Source of the DNA: Oscillospiraceae bacterium | Lineage (GTDB): Bacteria; Bacillota; Clostridia; Oscillospirales; Ruminococcaceae | Length of the DNA: 64,000 nucleotides | Direction: 5' to 3' | Assembly: GCA_024684395.1 (NCBI GenBank) | Contig: JAIKWY010000049.1 | Coordinates: forward strand, 1-64,000 | Shown: positions 7,476 to 16,516 of the stretch, piece after piece | Layout: each line of letters starts with the position of its first letter | How positions within the stretch are numbered: position 1 is the stretch's first letter | Position numbers and translations under genes: made by a program | Notes under the pieces: model-generated | The model's input: only the letters and a program-made list of their open reading frames with translations | Told to the model about the DNA's origin: nothing | Database searches by the model: none

Positions 7476-8852
7476 ATGAAGCACATCGACATCAAGCAAA
7501 TTTTCACCGATCCCGCTTACATCGGTCAGGAGGTCACCGTCTGCGGATGGGTGCGCACCTCCCGCAATTCCAAGACCATGGCGTTCCTCGCCCTGAATGA
7601 CGGCACATCGCTGCCGCATCTCCAGATCGTCATCGACAAGGCGACCGGCATCGACTTCGAGGATGCCATGCCCGGCGGCACCTCCGTCAAGGTCGTTGGT
7701 ACGGTCGTAGAGGGTCAGAACGGCGGCGTGGAGATCAACGCCAAGGAGATCACCGTCCTCGGCACCTGCCCCGCTGACTATCCGCTCCAGAAGAAGCGCC
7801 ACACCCTCGAATTCATGCGCACCATGCCGCATCTGAGAGGCCGCACGAACACCTTCAATGCCGTGATGCGTATCCGTTCGGTGCTGGCACAGTCCATCCA
7901 CCGCTATTTCCAGGAGCGCAACTATGTCTATGTCAACACGCCCCTCATCACCGGTTCCGACTGCGAGGGTGCCGGCGAGATGTTCCAGGTAACGACCATC
8001 GGCTACCCGGAGGAGGGCAAGTATAAGACCGCTGAGGAGTATTATGCAGATGATTTCTTCGGCAAGCGTGCAGGGCTTTCCGTTTCCGGTCAGCTCGAGG
8101 GCGAGATGGCTGCGATGGCAATGGGCAAGATCTACACCTTTGGCCCGTCCTTCCGTGCCGAAAATTCCAACACCCCCAAGCATCTTGCCGAGTTCTGGCA
8201 CATCGAGCCGGAGGTAGCCTTCATGGAGCTGCCGGATGTCATCGAGCTTGCTGAGGATATGGTAAAGCATGTCATCCGCAATGTCCTCGATACCTGCCCG
8301 GAGGAGATGAAGTTCTTCGACGAGCATTTTGAGAAGGGTCTGATCGACCGTCTCGAGGATCTGATCTCCCATGAGTTCGCCGTCTGCGACTATACCGAGG
8401 CCATCCGCCTGCTGAAGGAGTCCGGCGAGGACTTCCAGTATCCGGTTGAGTGGGGCTGCGACCTCCAGACTGAGCACGAGCGCTACATCTCCGAGAAGGT
8501 GTTCAAGCGTGCGACCTTCGTGACGAACTATCCCAAGGAGATCAAGAGCTTCTACATGAAGCAGAACCCGGACGGCAAGACCGTGGCTGCGGTCGATCTG
8601 CTCGTTCCCGGCGTCGGCGAGATCATCGGCGGCTCTGAGCGTGAGGCGGATTATGACAAGCTCGTGGCTGCGATGCAGGAGCGTGGCATGAGCATGGAGC
8701 CCTATGCCGATTACCTCGACCTGCGCAAATTCGGCTCCGTGCCGCACGGCGGTTTCGGTCTGGGCTTCGAGCGTCTGATCATGTATGTGACCGGCGTCCA
8801 GAACATCCGTGACGTGATCCTGTTCCCGAGAACAGTCGGGTCGATTCGCTAA
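7476..8852 (+). CDS. asnS: Asparaginyl-tRNA synthetase
   Basis: 458 residues, normal length. Cytoplasmic class IIb synthetase charging tRNA-Asn. An N-terminal OB-fold anticodon-binding domain (TVCGWVRTSRNSKTMAFLAL) is followed by the class II catalytic core: motif 2 around FRAENSNTPKHLAEFWHIEPE and motif 3 at GGFGLGFERLIMYVTG. RBS AAAGGAAG lies 8 bases before the ATG. Controlled by the upstream Asn T-box. Close to asnA, which makes the amino acid substrate. A second ATG four bases upstream is out of frame. Confidence 0.96.
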   Translation: MKHIDIKQIFTDPAYIGQEVTVCGWVRTSRNSKTMAFLALNDGTSLPHLQIVIDKATGIDFEDAMPGGTSVKVVGTVVEGQNGGVEINAKEITVLGTCPADYPLQKKRHTLEFMRTMPHLRGRTNTFNAVMRIRSVLAQSIHRYFQERNYVYVNTPLITGSDCEGAGEMFQVTTIGYPEEGKYKTAEEYYADDFFGKRAGLSVSGQLEGEMAAMAMGKIYTFGPSFRAENSNTPKHLAEFWHIEPEVAFMELPDVIELAEDMVKHVIRNVLDTCPEEMKFFDEHFEKGLIDRLEDLISHEFAVCDYTEAIRLLKESGEDFQYPVEWGCDLQTEHERYISEKVFKRATFVTNYPKEIKSFYMKQNPDGKTVAAVDLLVPGVGEIIGGSEREADYDKLVAAMQERGMSMEPYADYLDLRKFGSVPHGGFGLGFERLIMYVTGVQNIRDVILFPRTVGSIR

Positions 8853-8929
8853 GGCTAACTGTTTCTGATTATCTTTTGAAAGTCAAAATGCATTTTCACT
8901 TAAAATTCCAAAGAAAAGGCACCGGATAA

Positions 8930-8958
8930 TTGACATTATTTCAGCATGGGTGTATAAT
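8930..8958 (+). promoter_or_regulatory. Promoter of the asnA transcript
   Basis: TTGACA (8930-8935), 17-bp spacer, TATAAT (8953-8958): a perfect consensus pair. It starts a ~240-base untranslated leader before asnA. Confidence 0.9.
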
Positions 8959-8976
8959 ATACCTGTAATAAATGGA

Positions 8977-9024
8977 ACAAAGACGTTCCGGCTGTATGTC
9001 ACTGTACGGTCGGAACGTCTTTGT
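8977..9024 (+). other. Long leader hairpin upstream of asnA
   Basis: A 14-bp perfect stem, ACAAAGACGTTCCG (8977-8990) with its complement at 9011-9024, around a 20-base loop. It begins about 10 bases after the predicted transcription start and has no T run. No T-box core follows. It could be a regulatory element or protect the 5' end; unclassified. Confidence 0.6.
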
Positions 9025-9087
9025 GTATCCTGATATTACTTCCCTCTATCCCGATAGACAAGGAAAGCTTGCCCCTCCGCCGCAAGC

Positions 9088-9127
9088 GGGGGAGGAAGGG
9101 GTTTTAAGGGGGCTGCGCCCCCTAAAC
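9088..9127. repeat. Dispersed GC-rich palindrome, copy R2
   Basis: Shares GGGGGAGGAAGG, TTTTAAGGGGG and CTGCGCCCCCT with copy R1 at 3-45. Here it sits inside the asnA leader and is followed by a short T-rich stretch (CTTTTTTAG), so it might act as an attenuator; this is a guess. Confidence 0.5.
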
Positions 9128-9202
9128 CAGCTTTTTTAGTTTTAAGGATCATTATGAGGTGAAATGAAATTGGAAGCTTACTATTAGAAAGGATGGATGG
9201 AT

Positions 9203-10216
9203 ATGGCAAAGTCGCTGTACCTGCCGGAGGGCTATTCCTCCGCACTGACACTGCGTGAGACACAGCACGCAATCAAGTACATCAAGGATGTGTTCCAGCA
9301 GTCGCTGAGCGTTGTGCTGACGCTGGATCGTGTGACCGCCCCGCTGATCGTGGAGAAGGGCTCCGGTATCAACGACGATCTCAACGGCGTGGAGCGCAAA
9401 GTGGAATTTACCATCAAGGAGATCGGCAACAAGGAAGCCGAGGTCGTGCAGTCCCTTGCCAAGTGGAAGCGCATGGCGCTCTACCGCTACGGCTACAAGC
9501 CGGGTGAGGGCATCTATACCGATATGAACGCCATCCGCCGTGATGACGATACCGACAACATCCACTCGATCTTCGTGGATCAGTGGGACTGGGAGAAGGT
9601 GCTCACCCGTGAGCAGCGCACCGAGGAATTTCTGAAAGAGACCGTCAAGTACATCGTAAAGGCGATCATCTACACCAAGCGCAAGGTCAGCCTGCGCTAT
9701 CCGGCACTGAGTGCGCCGATGAAGGAAGAGGTCTTCTTCGTGACGACACAGGAGCTCGAGGACAAGTATCCGGATCTGACGCCCAGACAGCGTGAGGACG
9801 CCGTCTGCAAGGAGCACGGCACCGTCTTCATCCAGAAGATCGGCGGCAAGCTGGCAAGCGGTCAGCGCCATGACGGCAGAGCGCCCGACTATGATGACTG
9901 GGCACTCAACGGCGACCTGTTCTTCTGGAACGAGGTGCTCCAGAGAGGCTTCGAGGTCAGCTCGATGGGCATCCGTGTGGATGAGAAGTCCCTTGCATCC
10001 CAGCTTGCAGAGCTTGGTGCTGAGGACAGAATGCAGTACAAGTTCCACCAGATGATCGCAGACGGCACGCTGCCCCTGACCATCGGCGGCGGCATCGGTC
10101 AGTCGAGACTGTGTATGCTGCTGCTCGAAAAGGCACACATCGGCGAGGTGCAGGCGTCCATCTGGCCGCAGGACATGATCGACCAGTGCAGTGCAGCGGG
10201 GATCACGCTGCTGTGA
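9203..10216 (+). CDS. asnA: Aspartate-ammonia ligase (asparagine synthetase A)
   Basis: 337 residues from the ATG at 9203. An ATG six bases earlier is in frame but too close to the ribosome site (AAAGGA, 9188-9193). AsnA makes asparagine from aspartate, ammonia and ATP in the cytoplasm. Family signatures: VVHSLAKWKR-like VVQSLAKWKRMALYRYG, the EGIYTDMNAIRRDD segment, SIFVDQWDWEKV, and the C-terminal GGGIGQSRLCMLLL, which matches the class II synthetase-like active site. Together with asnS it forms an asparagine supply and charging unit, each with its own promoter. Confidence 0.95.
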   Translation: MAKSLYLPEGYSSALTLRETQHAIKYIKDVFQQSLSVVLTLDRVTAPLIVEKGSGINDDLNGVERKVEFTIKEIGNKEAEVVQSLAKWKRMALYRYGYKPGEGIYTDMNAIRRDDDTDNIHSIFVDQWDWEKVLTREQRTEEFLKETVKYIVKAIIYTKRKVSLRYPALSAPMKEEVFFVTTQELEDKYPDLTPRQREDAVCKEHGTVFIQKIGGKLASGQRHDGRAPDYDDWALNGDLFFWNEVLQRGFEVSSMGIRVDEKSLASQLAELGAEDRMQYKFHQMIADGTLPLTIGGGIGQSRLCMLLLEKAHIGEVQASIWPQDMIDQCSAAGITLL

Positions 10217-10286
10217 TCATGGAGCTTAGGTGTGGGGCGAAGCTCCACACCTGAACCATTTTGCGTTTCGCAGAAAAGGAAAATGA

Positions 10287-10325
10287 AGCGCTGCCTTTGC
10301 AGGAATGCATGGGCAGCGCTTTTTG
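10287..10325 (+). terminator. asnA terminator
   Basis: Stem AGCGCTGCC (10287-10295) with GGCAGCGCT (10312-10320), then five T (10321-10325). A second hairpin without T tract (AGGTGTGG/CCACACCT, 10228-10252) precedes it. It lies in the convergent gap and may also stop the leftward LRR operon. Confidence 0.8.
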
Positions 10326-11498
10326 CTATAATTGCAGTTGTTCGGTGGCATCTGTATACCCGATCTTCTCCTTTTTGAAATTGGTCAGCATGACCTGCAT
10401 CTCATACGCCTCCCGCTCGATGGCATAGCCGATGCATTCGTCCATACAGCGCCGGATGTCGTCCTGAAACCGGCTGCTTCCGAGGATCTCCTGCATTACT
10501 TCGGTATCATTCCGGTCGATGAAAAAAGACATCAGACTTGTAAAACCGCTTCGGATCTCAGCGGCGTTTCTTTCATCCTCCGGGCAGAGCCGGAACGCAG
10601 TCCATCTCACATGCCATGTCTTCGGCACATCATAAGAAGGCACCTGATCCAGAGTCCTGAAGAGCGTGCCAATGACCTCCCAAGGTCTGATCTCCCATGC
10701 TTGCTCCAGTTCTTCAAGGGTGTCCCGGTCAAAACGGATGCTGCGGACGATGATGGAAGTCAGTCCGGTGCAGCCTATAAAAGCTCTGTATGCGATGCTT
10801 TCTACGCTGTCCGGGATGGTGATCGAGGACAGCGAGGCGCATTGTACAAATGCGAGATCGTCAATGCACTTAACAGATCTTGGAATATTGACTGAGGTCA
10901 GGTTGGATCGAAACGCACGGCGATTGATCTTTGTCACGCTATCCGGGATCGTGACATCCCCCTCACAGGTGGTTGCGTCTATCAGGATGCCGTTCACGAC
11001 GACCAGCGGATCCTCTTTGCGTCTGGCATCGAGCCATGCAGTGTCGGAAAATGCATATTCTCCGATGTCCGTCACGCTGTTCGGGATCGTGACGGAAGTC
11101 AGCCCGGTACACTCATCAAATGCATAGTCTCTGATGGCTGTCAAGCCGTCCGGAAATGAAACAGAGGTCAGCCCGGTGCAGCCTTCAAATGCTTCGATCC
11201 CGATGGATGTCAGGCTGTCCGGAAATGTGACCGAAGTCAGCCCGGTGCAGCCTTGAAATACACAGTCTCTGATGCATGTCATGCTGTTCGGAAATGAAAC
11301 AGAGGTCAGCCCGGTACATTCAGAGAATGCAAATTCTCCGATGTCTGTCACGCTGTCCGGAAATGTGACCGAAGTCAGCGCAGTGCAGCCTGTAAACGTG
11401 TCGTCCTCAATGCTCGTCACCCCCTCTGGAATGACCACATCGCCGCCGCTGCCGTGATAGCGTTTCAGAACGCCGTCCTGAATGTCAAATTCTCCCAT
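10326..11498 (-). CDS. Cytoplasmic LRR_5 protein, paralogue 5 of the coaBC-linked array
   Basis: 390 residues, no signal peptide. It opens with the header FDIQDGVLKRYHG..GDVVIPEGVT, then about nine 23-residue LRR_5 units (LTSVTFPDSVTDIGEFAFSECTG), then a ~130-residue helical C-terminus ending AYEMQVMLTNFKKEKIGYTD. That C-terminal module is shared with the four upstream paralogues. The last gene of the operon. LRR_5 arrays usually bind proteins; the partner is unknown. Neighbouring LRR codons are highly similar, so repeat exchange is likely. Confidence 0.85.
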   Translation of the reverse strand: MGEFDIQDGVLKRYHGSGGDVVIPEGVTSIEDDTFTGCTALTSVTFPDSVTDIGEFAFSECTGLTSVSFPNSMTCIRDCVFQGCTGLTSVTFPDSLTSIGIEAFEGCTGLTSVSFPDGLTAIRDYAFDECTGLTSVTIPNSVTDIGEYAFSDTAWLDARRKEDPLVVVNGILIDATTCEGDVTIPDSVTKINRRAFRSNLTSVNIPRSVKCIDDLAFVQCASLSSITIPDSVESIAYRAFIGCTGLTSIIVRSIRFDRDTLEELEQAWEIRPWEVIGTLFRTLDQVPSYDVPKTWHVRWTAFRLCPEDERNAAEIRSGFTSLMSFFIDRNDTEVMQEILGSSRFQDDIRRCMDECIGYAIEREAYEMQVMLTNFKKEKIGYTDATEQLQL

Positions 11499-11515
11499 AT
11501 ACCGTTCCTTTCACA

Positions 11516-12142
11516 TCACAGCTTGAACTGCTCCGCAGCATCTGTATACCCGATCTTCTCCTTCTTATAATTCGTCAGATAAAGCTGGATCTCATATTGC
11601 TGAGACGTGATGGCAATCTCGATCATGCTGTCGATGTTTGCCCGGAACAGATCATCGAAGTACCCGCACTGTTGCAGGAGCATCAGTGTATGCAGGTCGC
11701 TTTCCTCCATGATCGTGTACAGGACAAAGCTGAAATGTACCCACAGAAATTCGTTGTTCCGCACATCGTCCTGACAGCGCCGGAATGCATACAAGGCGAC
11801 AGCGACCGCATCCAGATCACGGATCCCCTTATTTGTGTAGTTATATGACACGAGGAGGTCGATGACATCCGTGAGCCCCACGCCCGCCTTCTCCCGGATC
11901 CGTGCAAAGTCATCCTGCTGTAGCACGATGCGCCGGACAGTCACAGCGGTCAGCCCGGTGCAGCCGTCAAATGCCCACTTCCCGATGCTTGCTACGCTCT
12001 CCGGGATCGTGACGGAGGTCAGTGCCTTGCAGTTCAGAAAGGCACATGCCCCGATCTCTGTCACGCCATCCGGGACAACGGCTGCGCCGCCGCTGCCGTT
12101 GTAAAACCGCAGTTCCCCGTCCTGTATCGCAAAATCGCCCAT
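11516..12142 (-). CDS. Short LRR_5 protein, paralogue 4
   Basis: 208 residues. Same header (FAIQDGELRFYNG...VVPDGVTEIG) but only about two LRR units before the shared C-terminal module (...IDSMIEIAITSQQYEIQLYL, then TNYKKEKIGYTD). It is effectively the C-terminal module with a minimal recognition array, which suggests the tail is the constant functional part. 17 bp separate it from the next gene and from the previous one. Confidence 0.8.
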   Translation of the reverse strand: MGDFAIQDGELRFYNGSGGAAVVPDGVTEIGACAFLNCKALTSVTIPESVASIGKWAFDGCTGLTAVTVRRIVLQQDDFARIREKAGVGLTDVIDLLVSYNYTNKGIRDLDAVAVALYAFRRCQDDVRNNEFLWVHFSFVLYTIMEESDLHTLMLLQQCGYFDDLFRANIDSMIEIAITSQQYEIQLYLTNYKKEKIGYTDAAEQFKL

Positions 12143-12159
12143 AGTTGCTCCTCATTGCT

Positions 12160-13407
12160 TCACAGCCCGAACCGCTCCGAAACGTCCGGGAAGCCGAGAT
12201 GCTCGTTCTTGTAGTTCGTCAGATAGACCTGTATCTCATAGCTCTCGTTTGTGATGGCATATTCGATGCACCCGTCAATGCTGTTCCGGAGCGCTGCGTC
12301 AAACTGCCCGCTTTGCAGCATCTTCTGTACCAGAGCAATATCGCCCTGATCGATCAGAAAGCACAGTGTTTCCTCGACATGCGCCCGGAGATAGGCGGTA
12401 TTGCGTCTGTCATCCGGATGGAACCGGTACATCTCAAGGGGGATCGCCCAGAAGTTCTCCGCCTCATCCGGCGGCTTCGGGTAGTCCGTCAGCACATGGA
12501 CGATCTGTTCCGATTGAATATCACGCTCGACCCACAGCGCCGTGAAGATCTCCCACTCGAGCTTGTAGCCCCGAATGGTGATGTCGTCCATGTTCACACA
12601 GCCTGCAAAAGCCGATGCATCGCATTCGGTTACGCTCTCGGGAACCGTGAGGGAGACGATCCTCCTGCAGCCGCAGAAGGCCTCCGGTCCGATGCGTGTC
12701 ACGCCGTTCTGAATGCAGACTCTCCGCAGACTGCCGCACCCCTTCATGAGCCTGCGCCGGATCATCGTCAGTCCGGCGGGGAACGTGATCTCTGTCAGCG
12801 AATCGCAGCCGCTGAACGCCTCGGAGCCGATGTGCGTCACCGTGTCCGGCAGGTCGATCTTCTCCAGTGCTTCACAGCCGCTGAACGCCGACTGCCCGAT
12901 GAAGGTCAGGCTGCCCTTGCAAATGATCTTTTTCAGCGAGTTACAGTCCTGGAAGACCATTTCCGGGATTTTCGTCACGCCTTTCGGGAGGGTGACGGAG
13001 GTCAGCGCCGTGCAACCCCGGAAGGCTCTGCCTTCGATCCTCGTCACGCTGTCCGGGATGGTCACGGTGTTCAGCGCCGTGCAGTCCGCAAATGTATCAT
13101 AGGTGATGCATGTCACGCCGTCCGGGATGCGCAGGGAGGTCAGGCTGGTGCAGCCCTTGAAGGCACTGGCTGCGATCTCCCTGACGCTGTCGGGCAGGTC
13201 GAGCGCTTTTAGACTGACACAGCCCCCGAAGGCGTTGAATCCGATGCAGGTCAGGCTGTCCGGGAGCTTGACGGATTCTAAAAAGCGCCAGTTCATGAAC
13301 ACGCTGTGCCCGATCTCTGTCACCCCCTCCGGGATGACGACATTGGTATCCTTGCCCCGGTACAGGACAAGCAAGCCGTCCCGGATGTCAAATTCGTCTG
13401 TGTGCAT
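12160..13407 (-). CDS. Cytoplasmic LRR_5 protein, paralogue 3
   Basis: 415 residues, the longest of the array. Header FDIRDGLLVLYRGKDTNVVIPEGVTEIG, about ten LRR units (e.g. TSLRIPDGVTCITYDTFADC), then the shared C-terminal module with HPDDRRNTAYLRAHVEETLC, DGCIEYAITNESYEIQVYL and TNYKNEHLGFPD. No signal peptide or membrane segment. Confidence 0.85.
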   Translation of the reverse strand: MHTDEFDIRDGLLVLYRGKDTNVVIPEGVTEIGHSVFMNWRFLESVKLPDSLTCIGFNAFGGCVSLKALDLPDSVREIAASAFKGCTSLTSLRIPDGVTCITYDTFADCTALNTVTIPDSVTRIEGRAFRGCTALTSVTLPKGVTKIPEMVFQDCNSLKKIICKGSLTFIGQSAFSGCEALEKIDLPDTVTHIGSEAFSGCDSLTEITFPAGLTMIRRRLMKGCGSLRRVCIQNGVTRIGPEAFCGCRRIVSLTVPESVTECDASAFAGCVNMDDITIRGYKLEWEIFTALWVERDIQSEQIVHVLTDYPKPPDEAENFWAIPLEMYRFHPDDRRNTAYLRAHVEETLCFLIDQGDIALVQKMLQSGQFDAALRNSIDGCIEYAITNESYEIQVYLTNYKNEHLGFPDVSERFGL

Positions 13408-13422
13408 GGTGTCACCTCTGTT

Positions 13423-14319
13423 TTACAGCTGTAGATGGTCTGTCGGGTCGGCGTAGCCGAGCTTTTCGGCTTTGTAGTTGGTGAGGAGGAGCTGAACATC
13501 CTGCGCATGATTGGAAATGGCGTTTTCAATACATTCGTCTATATGTTCCTTGAAATAGTCATAGACCCAATCGCATTTCAATGCACTGAACAGCATTTCA
13601 GCTTCATTCTGGGCGATCATAAAGAACAGCAGCCGGTCAAGATTGTTCCGGACATAAGCGGTGTTTTTTTCGTCCTTCTGACTGATGGCAAATGCAGTGC
13701 AGACGTTATAATCCAGAAACGGCGCATTATAATCATAGGTGATAAGCCCATAAATAATATCGTCATATGTCAGATGCTCCCAGCGCCGTTTCAGAAACGA
13801 GAGCTTTCCCTCATCGAACCGGATGCTGCGGATGGTGATCTGTTTCAGCCCATTGCATCCGGAAAAAGCCCATCTTCCGATCTTTGCCACACTGTGCGGG
13901 AGCAAGACAGAGGTCAGACCGCTGCATCCGCTGAATGCTTCTCCTCGGATCTCCGTCACACGATCCGGTATCCTGACGGAGCGCAGTCCGGTGCAGCTGC
14001 GAAAGGCTTGTCCGCCAATAAATGTCACCTTGTCAGGTATCGTGATCTCTGTCAGACCGGAGCACCGGCTGAAAACCTCGCCTTCGATCCGTGTAATGGT
14101 GCTGGGAAGAAGGATGGAGGTCAGCCCGGTACATCCCAGAAAAGCCCGGGATCGTATCGTGCGCACACGATCCGGGATCGTAACAGCCGTCAGCCCGGTG
14201 CAGCCCGCAAAAGCGCTGTCCCCGATGGCTGTTACGCCCTCCGGGACAGTGACAGCCCCGGCATCCCCGTGATACTTCACCAGAATGCCGTTCTGTATCA
14301 CAAATGCATTTGGTTTCAT
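13423..14319 (-). CDS. Cytoplasmic LRR_5 protein, paralogue 2
   Basis: 298 residues. Header FVIQNGILVKYHGDAGAVTVPEGVTAIG, about six LRR units, then the shared module (EKNTAYVRNNLDRLLFFMIA, DECIENAISNHAQDVQLLL, TNYKAEKLGYADPTDHLQL). A 15-bp gap separates it from both neighbours. Its last residues are nearly identical to those of paralogue 1. Confidence 0.85.
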   Translation of the reverse strand: MKPNAFVIQNGILVKYHGDAGAVTVPEGVTAIGDSAFAGCTGLTAVTIPDRVRTIRSRAFLGCTGLTSILLPSTITRIEGEVFSRCSGLTEITIPDKVTFIGGQAFRSCTGLRSVRIPDRVTEIRGEAFSGCSGLTSVLLPHSVAKIGRWAFSGCNGLKQITIRSIRFDEGKLSFLKRRWEHLTYDDIIYGLITYDYNAPFLDYNVCTAFAISQKDEKNTAYVRNNLDRLLFFMIAQNEAEMLFSALKCDWVYDYFKEHIDECIENAISNHAQDVQLLLTNYKAEKLGYADPTDHLQL

Positions 14320-14334
14320 GGGTTCACCTCTGTT

Positions 14335-15267
14335 TTACAGCTGTAGATGGTCGGTCGGGTCGGTATAGCCGATCTTTTCGGCTTTGTAGTTGGTGAGGAG
14401 GAGCTGGGCATCGAGCTTTTCATGCTCAATGGCACAGTCGATCCAGTCGTCTATGTTTTGCCGGATGCCGTCCTGCAGCAGAGCGTTGCCGAGAAGCTCC
14501 TGCAAGACTGCGATGTCCTCCCGGTCTATGAAAAATGCCGCAAGACCGGAGAGGATCCGCAGGATCTCTTGTGTGTTTTTTTCATGCTCCGGGTGCTGTG
14601 TAAAGGCGGTCCATCGCACGGGATACCGGATATGCGGCGGTACGATGCCCAATTCGTTCGTTCCGGCAGTGGGATAGAAGCCCTGGATGACTTCGTGCGG
14701 TTCGACACCCCATGTTTCTTGCAGATGTCCGAGCGTTTCCTGATCAAAACAGATGCCCTGGACGGTGACGGATGTCAGCCCGGTGCAGCCGATAAATGCT
14801 TCCCGGTAGATGCGAACAACGCTCTCCGGGATGGTGATCGAGGTCAGCCCGGAACAGCCTGCAAATGCCAACTGCCAGATGACCTCCACGCTGTCCGGGA
14901 TGGTGACGGAAGTCAGCCCGGAGCAGCGGAAAAATGTACGCCGCCGGATCTCCTCGATCCCGTCCGGGAGGGTGACAGAGGTCAGCCCCGTGCAGTTGGC
15001 AAAGGCATTGGCTTCTATGCTCCTCATTTCGTCCGGGAAGGTGACAGAAGTCAGCCCGGTACAGCCCGCAAAAGCATGTCGTTCGATCCAGTCTGCGCTG
15101 TCCGGGAGGATAACGGAGGTCAGCCCGGTGCAGCCTGCAAATGCCTGTTTTCCGATCTCTGTCACGCCCTCCGGCACCGTCACATCCCCGCCGCTGCCGT
15201 GGTATTTCACCAGAACATGCTTCGGAAAATAATCTGTTACCGTCTCGATCTGGAAATCATCCATCAC
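14335..15267 (-). CDS. Cytoplasmic LRR_5 protein, paralogue 1
   Basis: 310 residues. Its ATG overlaps the coaBC stop codon (ATGA), so the pair is probably translationally coupled. Slightly longer header, about six LRR units (SVTFPDEMRSIEANAFANC), then the shared module (EHEKNTQEILRILSGLAAFF, DDWIDCAIEHEKLDAQLLL, TNYKAEKIGYTD). First of the five tandem paralogues, so the whole array is transcribed from the coaBC promoter. Confidence 0.85.
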   Translation of the reverse strand: MMDDFQIETVTDYFPKHVLVKYHGSGGDVTVPEGVTEIGKQAFAGCTGLTSVILPDSADWIERHAFAGCTGLTSVTFPDEMRSIEANAFANCTGLTSVTLPDGIEEIRRRTFFRCSGLTSVTIPDSVEVIWQLAFAGCSGLTSITIPESVVRIYREAFIGCTGLTSVTVQGICFDQETLGHLQETWGVEPHEVIQGFYPTAGTNELGIVPPHIRYPVRWTAFTQHPEHEKNTQEILRILSGLAAFFIDREDIAVLQELLGNALLQDGIRQNIDDWIDCAIEHEKLDAQLLLTNYKAEKIGYTDPTDHLQL

Positions 15268-16472
15268 AGCCCCTTCGACAGCTTTCCGCTTTTCAGGATG
15301 GCATCGAGGATGCGGTGGGCGGCTTCCTCCTTGCTCATCAGCGGCAGCTCGGTGTCGGTCTTGTCAGTGATGAGGGTGATGACGTTCGTATCCACGCCGA
15401 AGCCTGCGCCCTCTGTGCGGAGGCTGTTGGCGCAGATCATGTCGGCATTCTTGGAGGCGAGCTTCTTCCTCGAATTTTCGAGCACATTGTCCGTCTCCAT
15501 CGAGAAGCCGCAGAGGAACTGTCCCGGCTTCTTGTGTTCCCCGAGGTATTTCAGAATGTCCTGCGTCCGCTTGAGCGGGATGCTCATGTCGCCGTCGGAT
15601 TTCTTGATCTTGCAGTCAGCCGTTGTCGTGGGCGTGTAGTCCGCCACGGCAGCCGCCTTGATGATGATGTCACAGCCGGGAGCAGCGGCGGTCACGGCAT
15701 CGAACATCTCCTGCGCCGTGCCGATCTTCACGAGCTGCACGAAGGGCGGCGGCGTGGTGTCGGCATGACCGGTGACGAGCGTCACCTGGGCGCCCCGGAG
15801 CATGGCAGCCTTGGCGATGGCATAGCCCATCTTCCCGGAGGAGTGGTTGCTGATGAAGCGCACGGGGTCGATCGGCTCACGGGTGGCACCTGCCGTGACG
15901 AGCACACGCCGCCCGGTCAGATCCTTCTCGCAGGCGATCTCCCGGAGGATGTAGTCAAGGAGCACGCTCTCCTCGGGCATCCTGCCGTCGCCCATGTCCC
16001 CGTTGGCGAGCATCCCGTGATCCGGCTCCACGATCTCATAGCCGAAACGGCGCAGCTTGGCGATATTGTCCTGCACGATGGGATTGTGGAACATGTTGTG
16101 GTTCATGGCAGGGGAGACGATCTTCGGGCAGGTACATGCCATGACGGTGGTCGTCAGCATATCATCCGCAATGCCGTTTGCGATCTTGCCGATGACATTG
16201 GCGGAGGCGGGTGCGATCATCACCACATCCGCCTGCTTGGCGAGGGCGACATGCTCCACGCTGTACTGGAAATTCCTGTCAAATGTGTCGATCAGGCACT
16301 TGTGCTGCGTGAGCGTTTCGAAGGTGATGGGATGGATGAAATTGGTCGCATTTTCGGTCATGAGCACATGCACCTCGCAGTGGAGCTTCATGAGCATCCG
16401 GGCGAGGTTGGCGATCTTGTAGGCAGCGATGCTCCCGGTGACGGCAAGCACGGCGGTTTTTCCTCTTAACAT
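15264..16472 (-). CDS. coaBC: Bifunctional phosphopantothenoylcysteine decarboxylase / phosphopantothenate-cysteine ligase
   Basis: 402 residues, normal length. Catalyses two steps of coenzyme A synthesis: CTP-dependent joining of cysteine to 4'-phosphopantothenate (CoaB half) and FMN-dependent decarboxylation (CoaC half). The N-terminal flavoprotein half shows VTGSIAAYK, APASANVIGKIANGIADD and PAMNHNMF; the C-terminal half shows VTAGATREPIDPVRFISNHS, SGKMG and KAAAVADY. Divergent from a putative pantothenate transporter component, a sensible pairing. Unusually, five LRR genes follow in the same operon. Confidence 0.95.
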   Translation of the reverse strand: MLRGKTAVLAVTGSIAAYKIANLARMLMKLHCEVHVLMTENATNFIHPITFETLTQHKCLIDTFDRNFQYSVEHVALAKQADVVMIAPASANVIGKIANGIADDMLTTTVMACTCPKIVSPAMNHNMFHNPIVQDNIAKLRRFGYEIVEPDHGMLANGDMGDGRMPEESVLLDYILREIACEKDLTGRRVLVTAGATREPIDPVRFISNHSSGKMGYAIAKAAMLRGAQVTLVTGHADTTPPPFVQLVKIGTAQEMFDAVTAAAPGCDIIIKAAAVADYTPTTTADCKIKKSDGDMSIPLKRTQDILKYLGEHKKPGQFLCGFSMETDNVLENSRKKLASKNADMICANSLRTEGAGFGVDTNVITLITDKTDTELPLMSKEEAAHRILDAILKSGKLSKGL

Positions 16473-16516
16473 GGCGGTTCCTCCGTTCTGGGATGATTTG
16501 TATAGATGATAGTTCC

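Noticed and set aside
8959-9202. Second T-box upstream of asnA
   Set aside because: No AGGTGGTACC-like core, no stem I signatures and no terminator with a T run next to asnA.
362-15240. Periodic ~69-base repeats that look like a repeat array or CRISPR
   Set aside because: They are the coding periodicity of 23-residue LRR units, in frame and without spacers.
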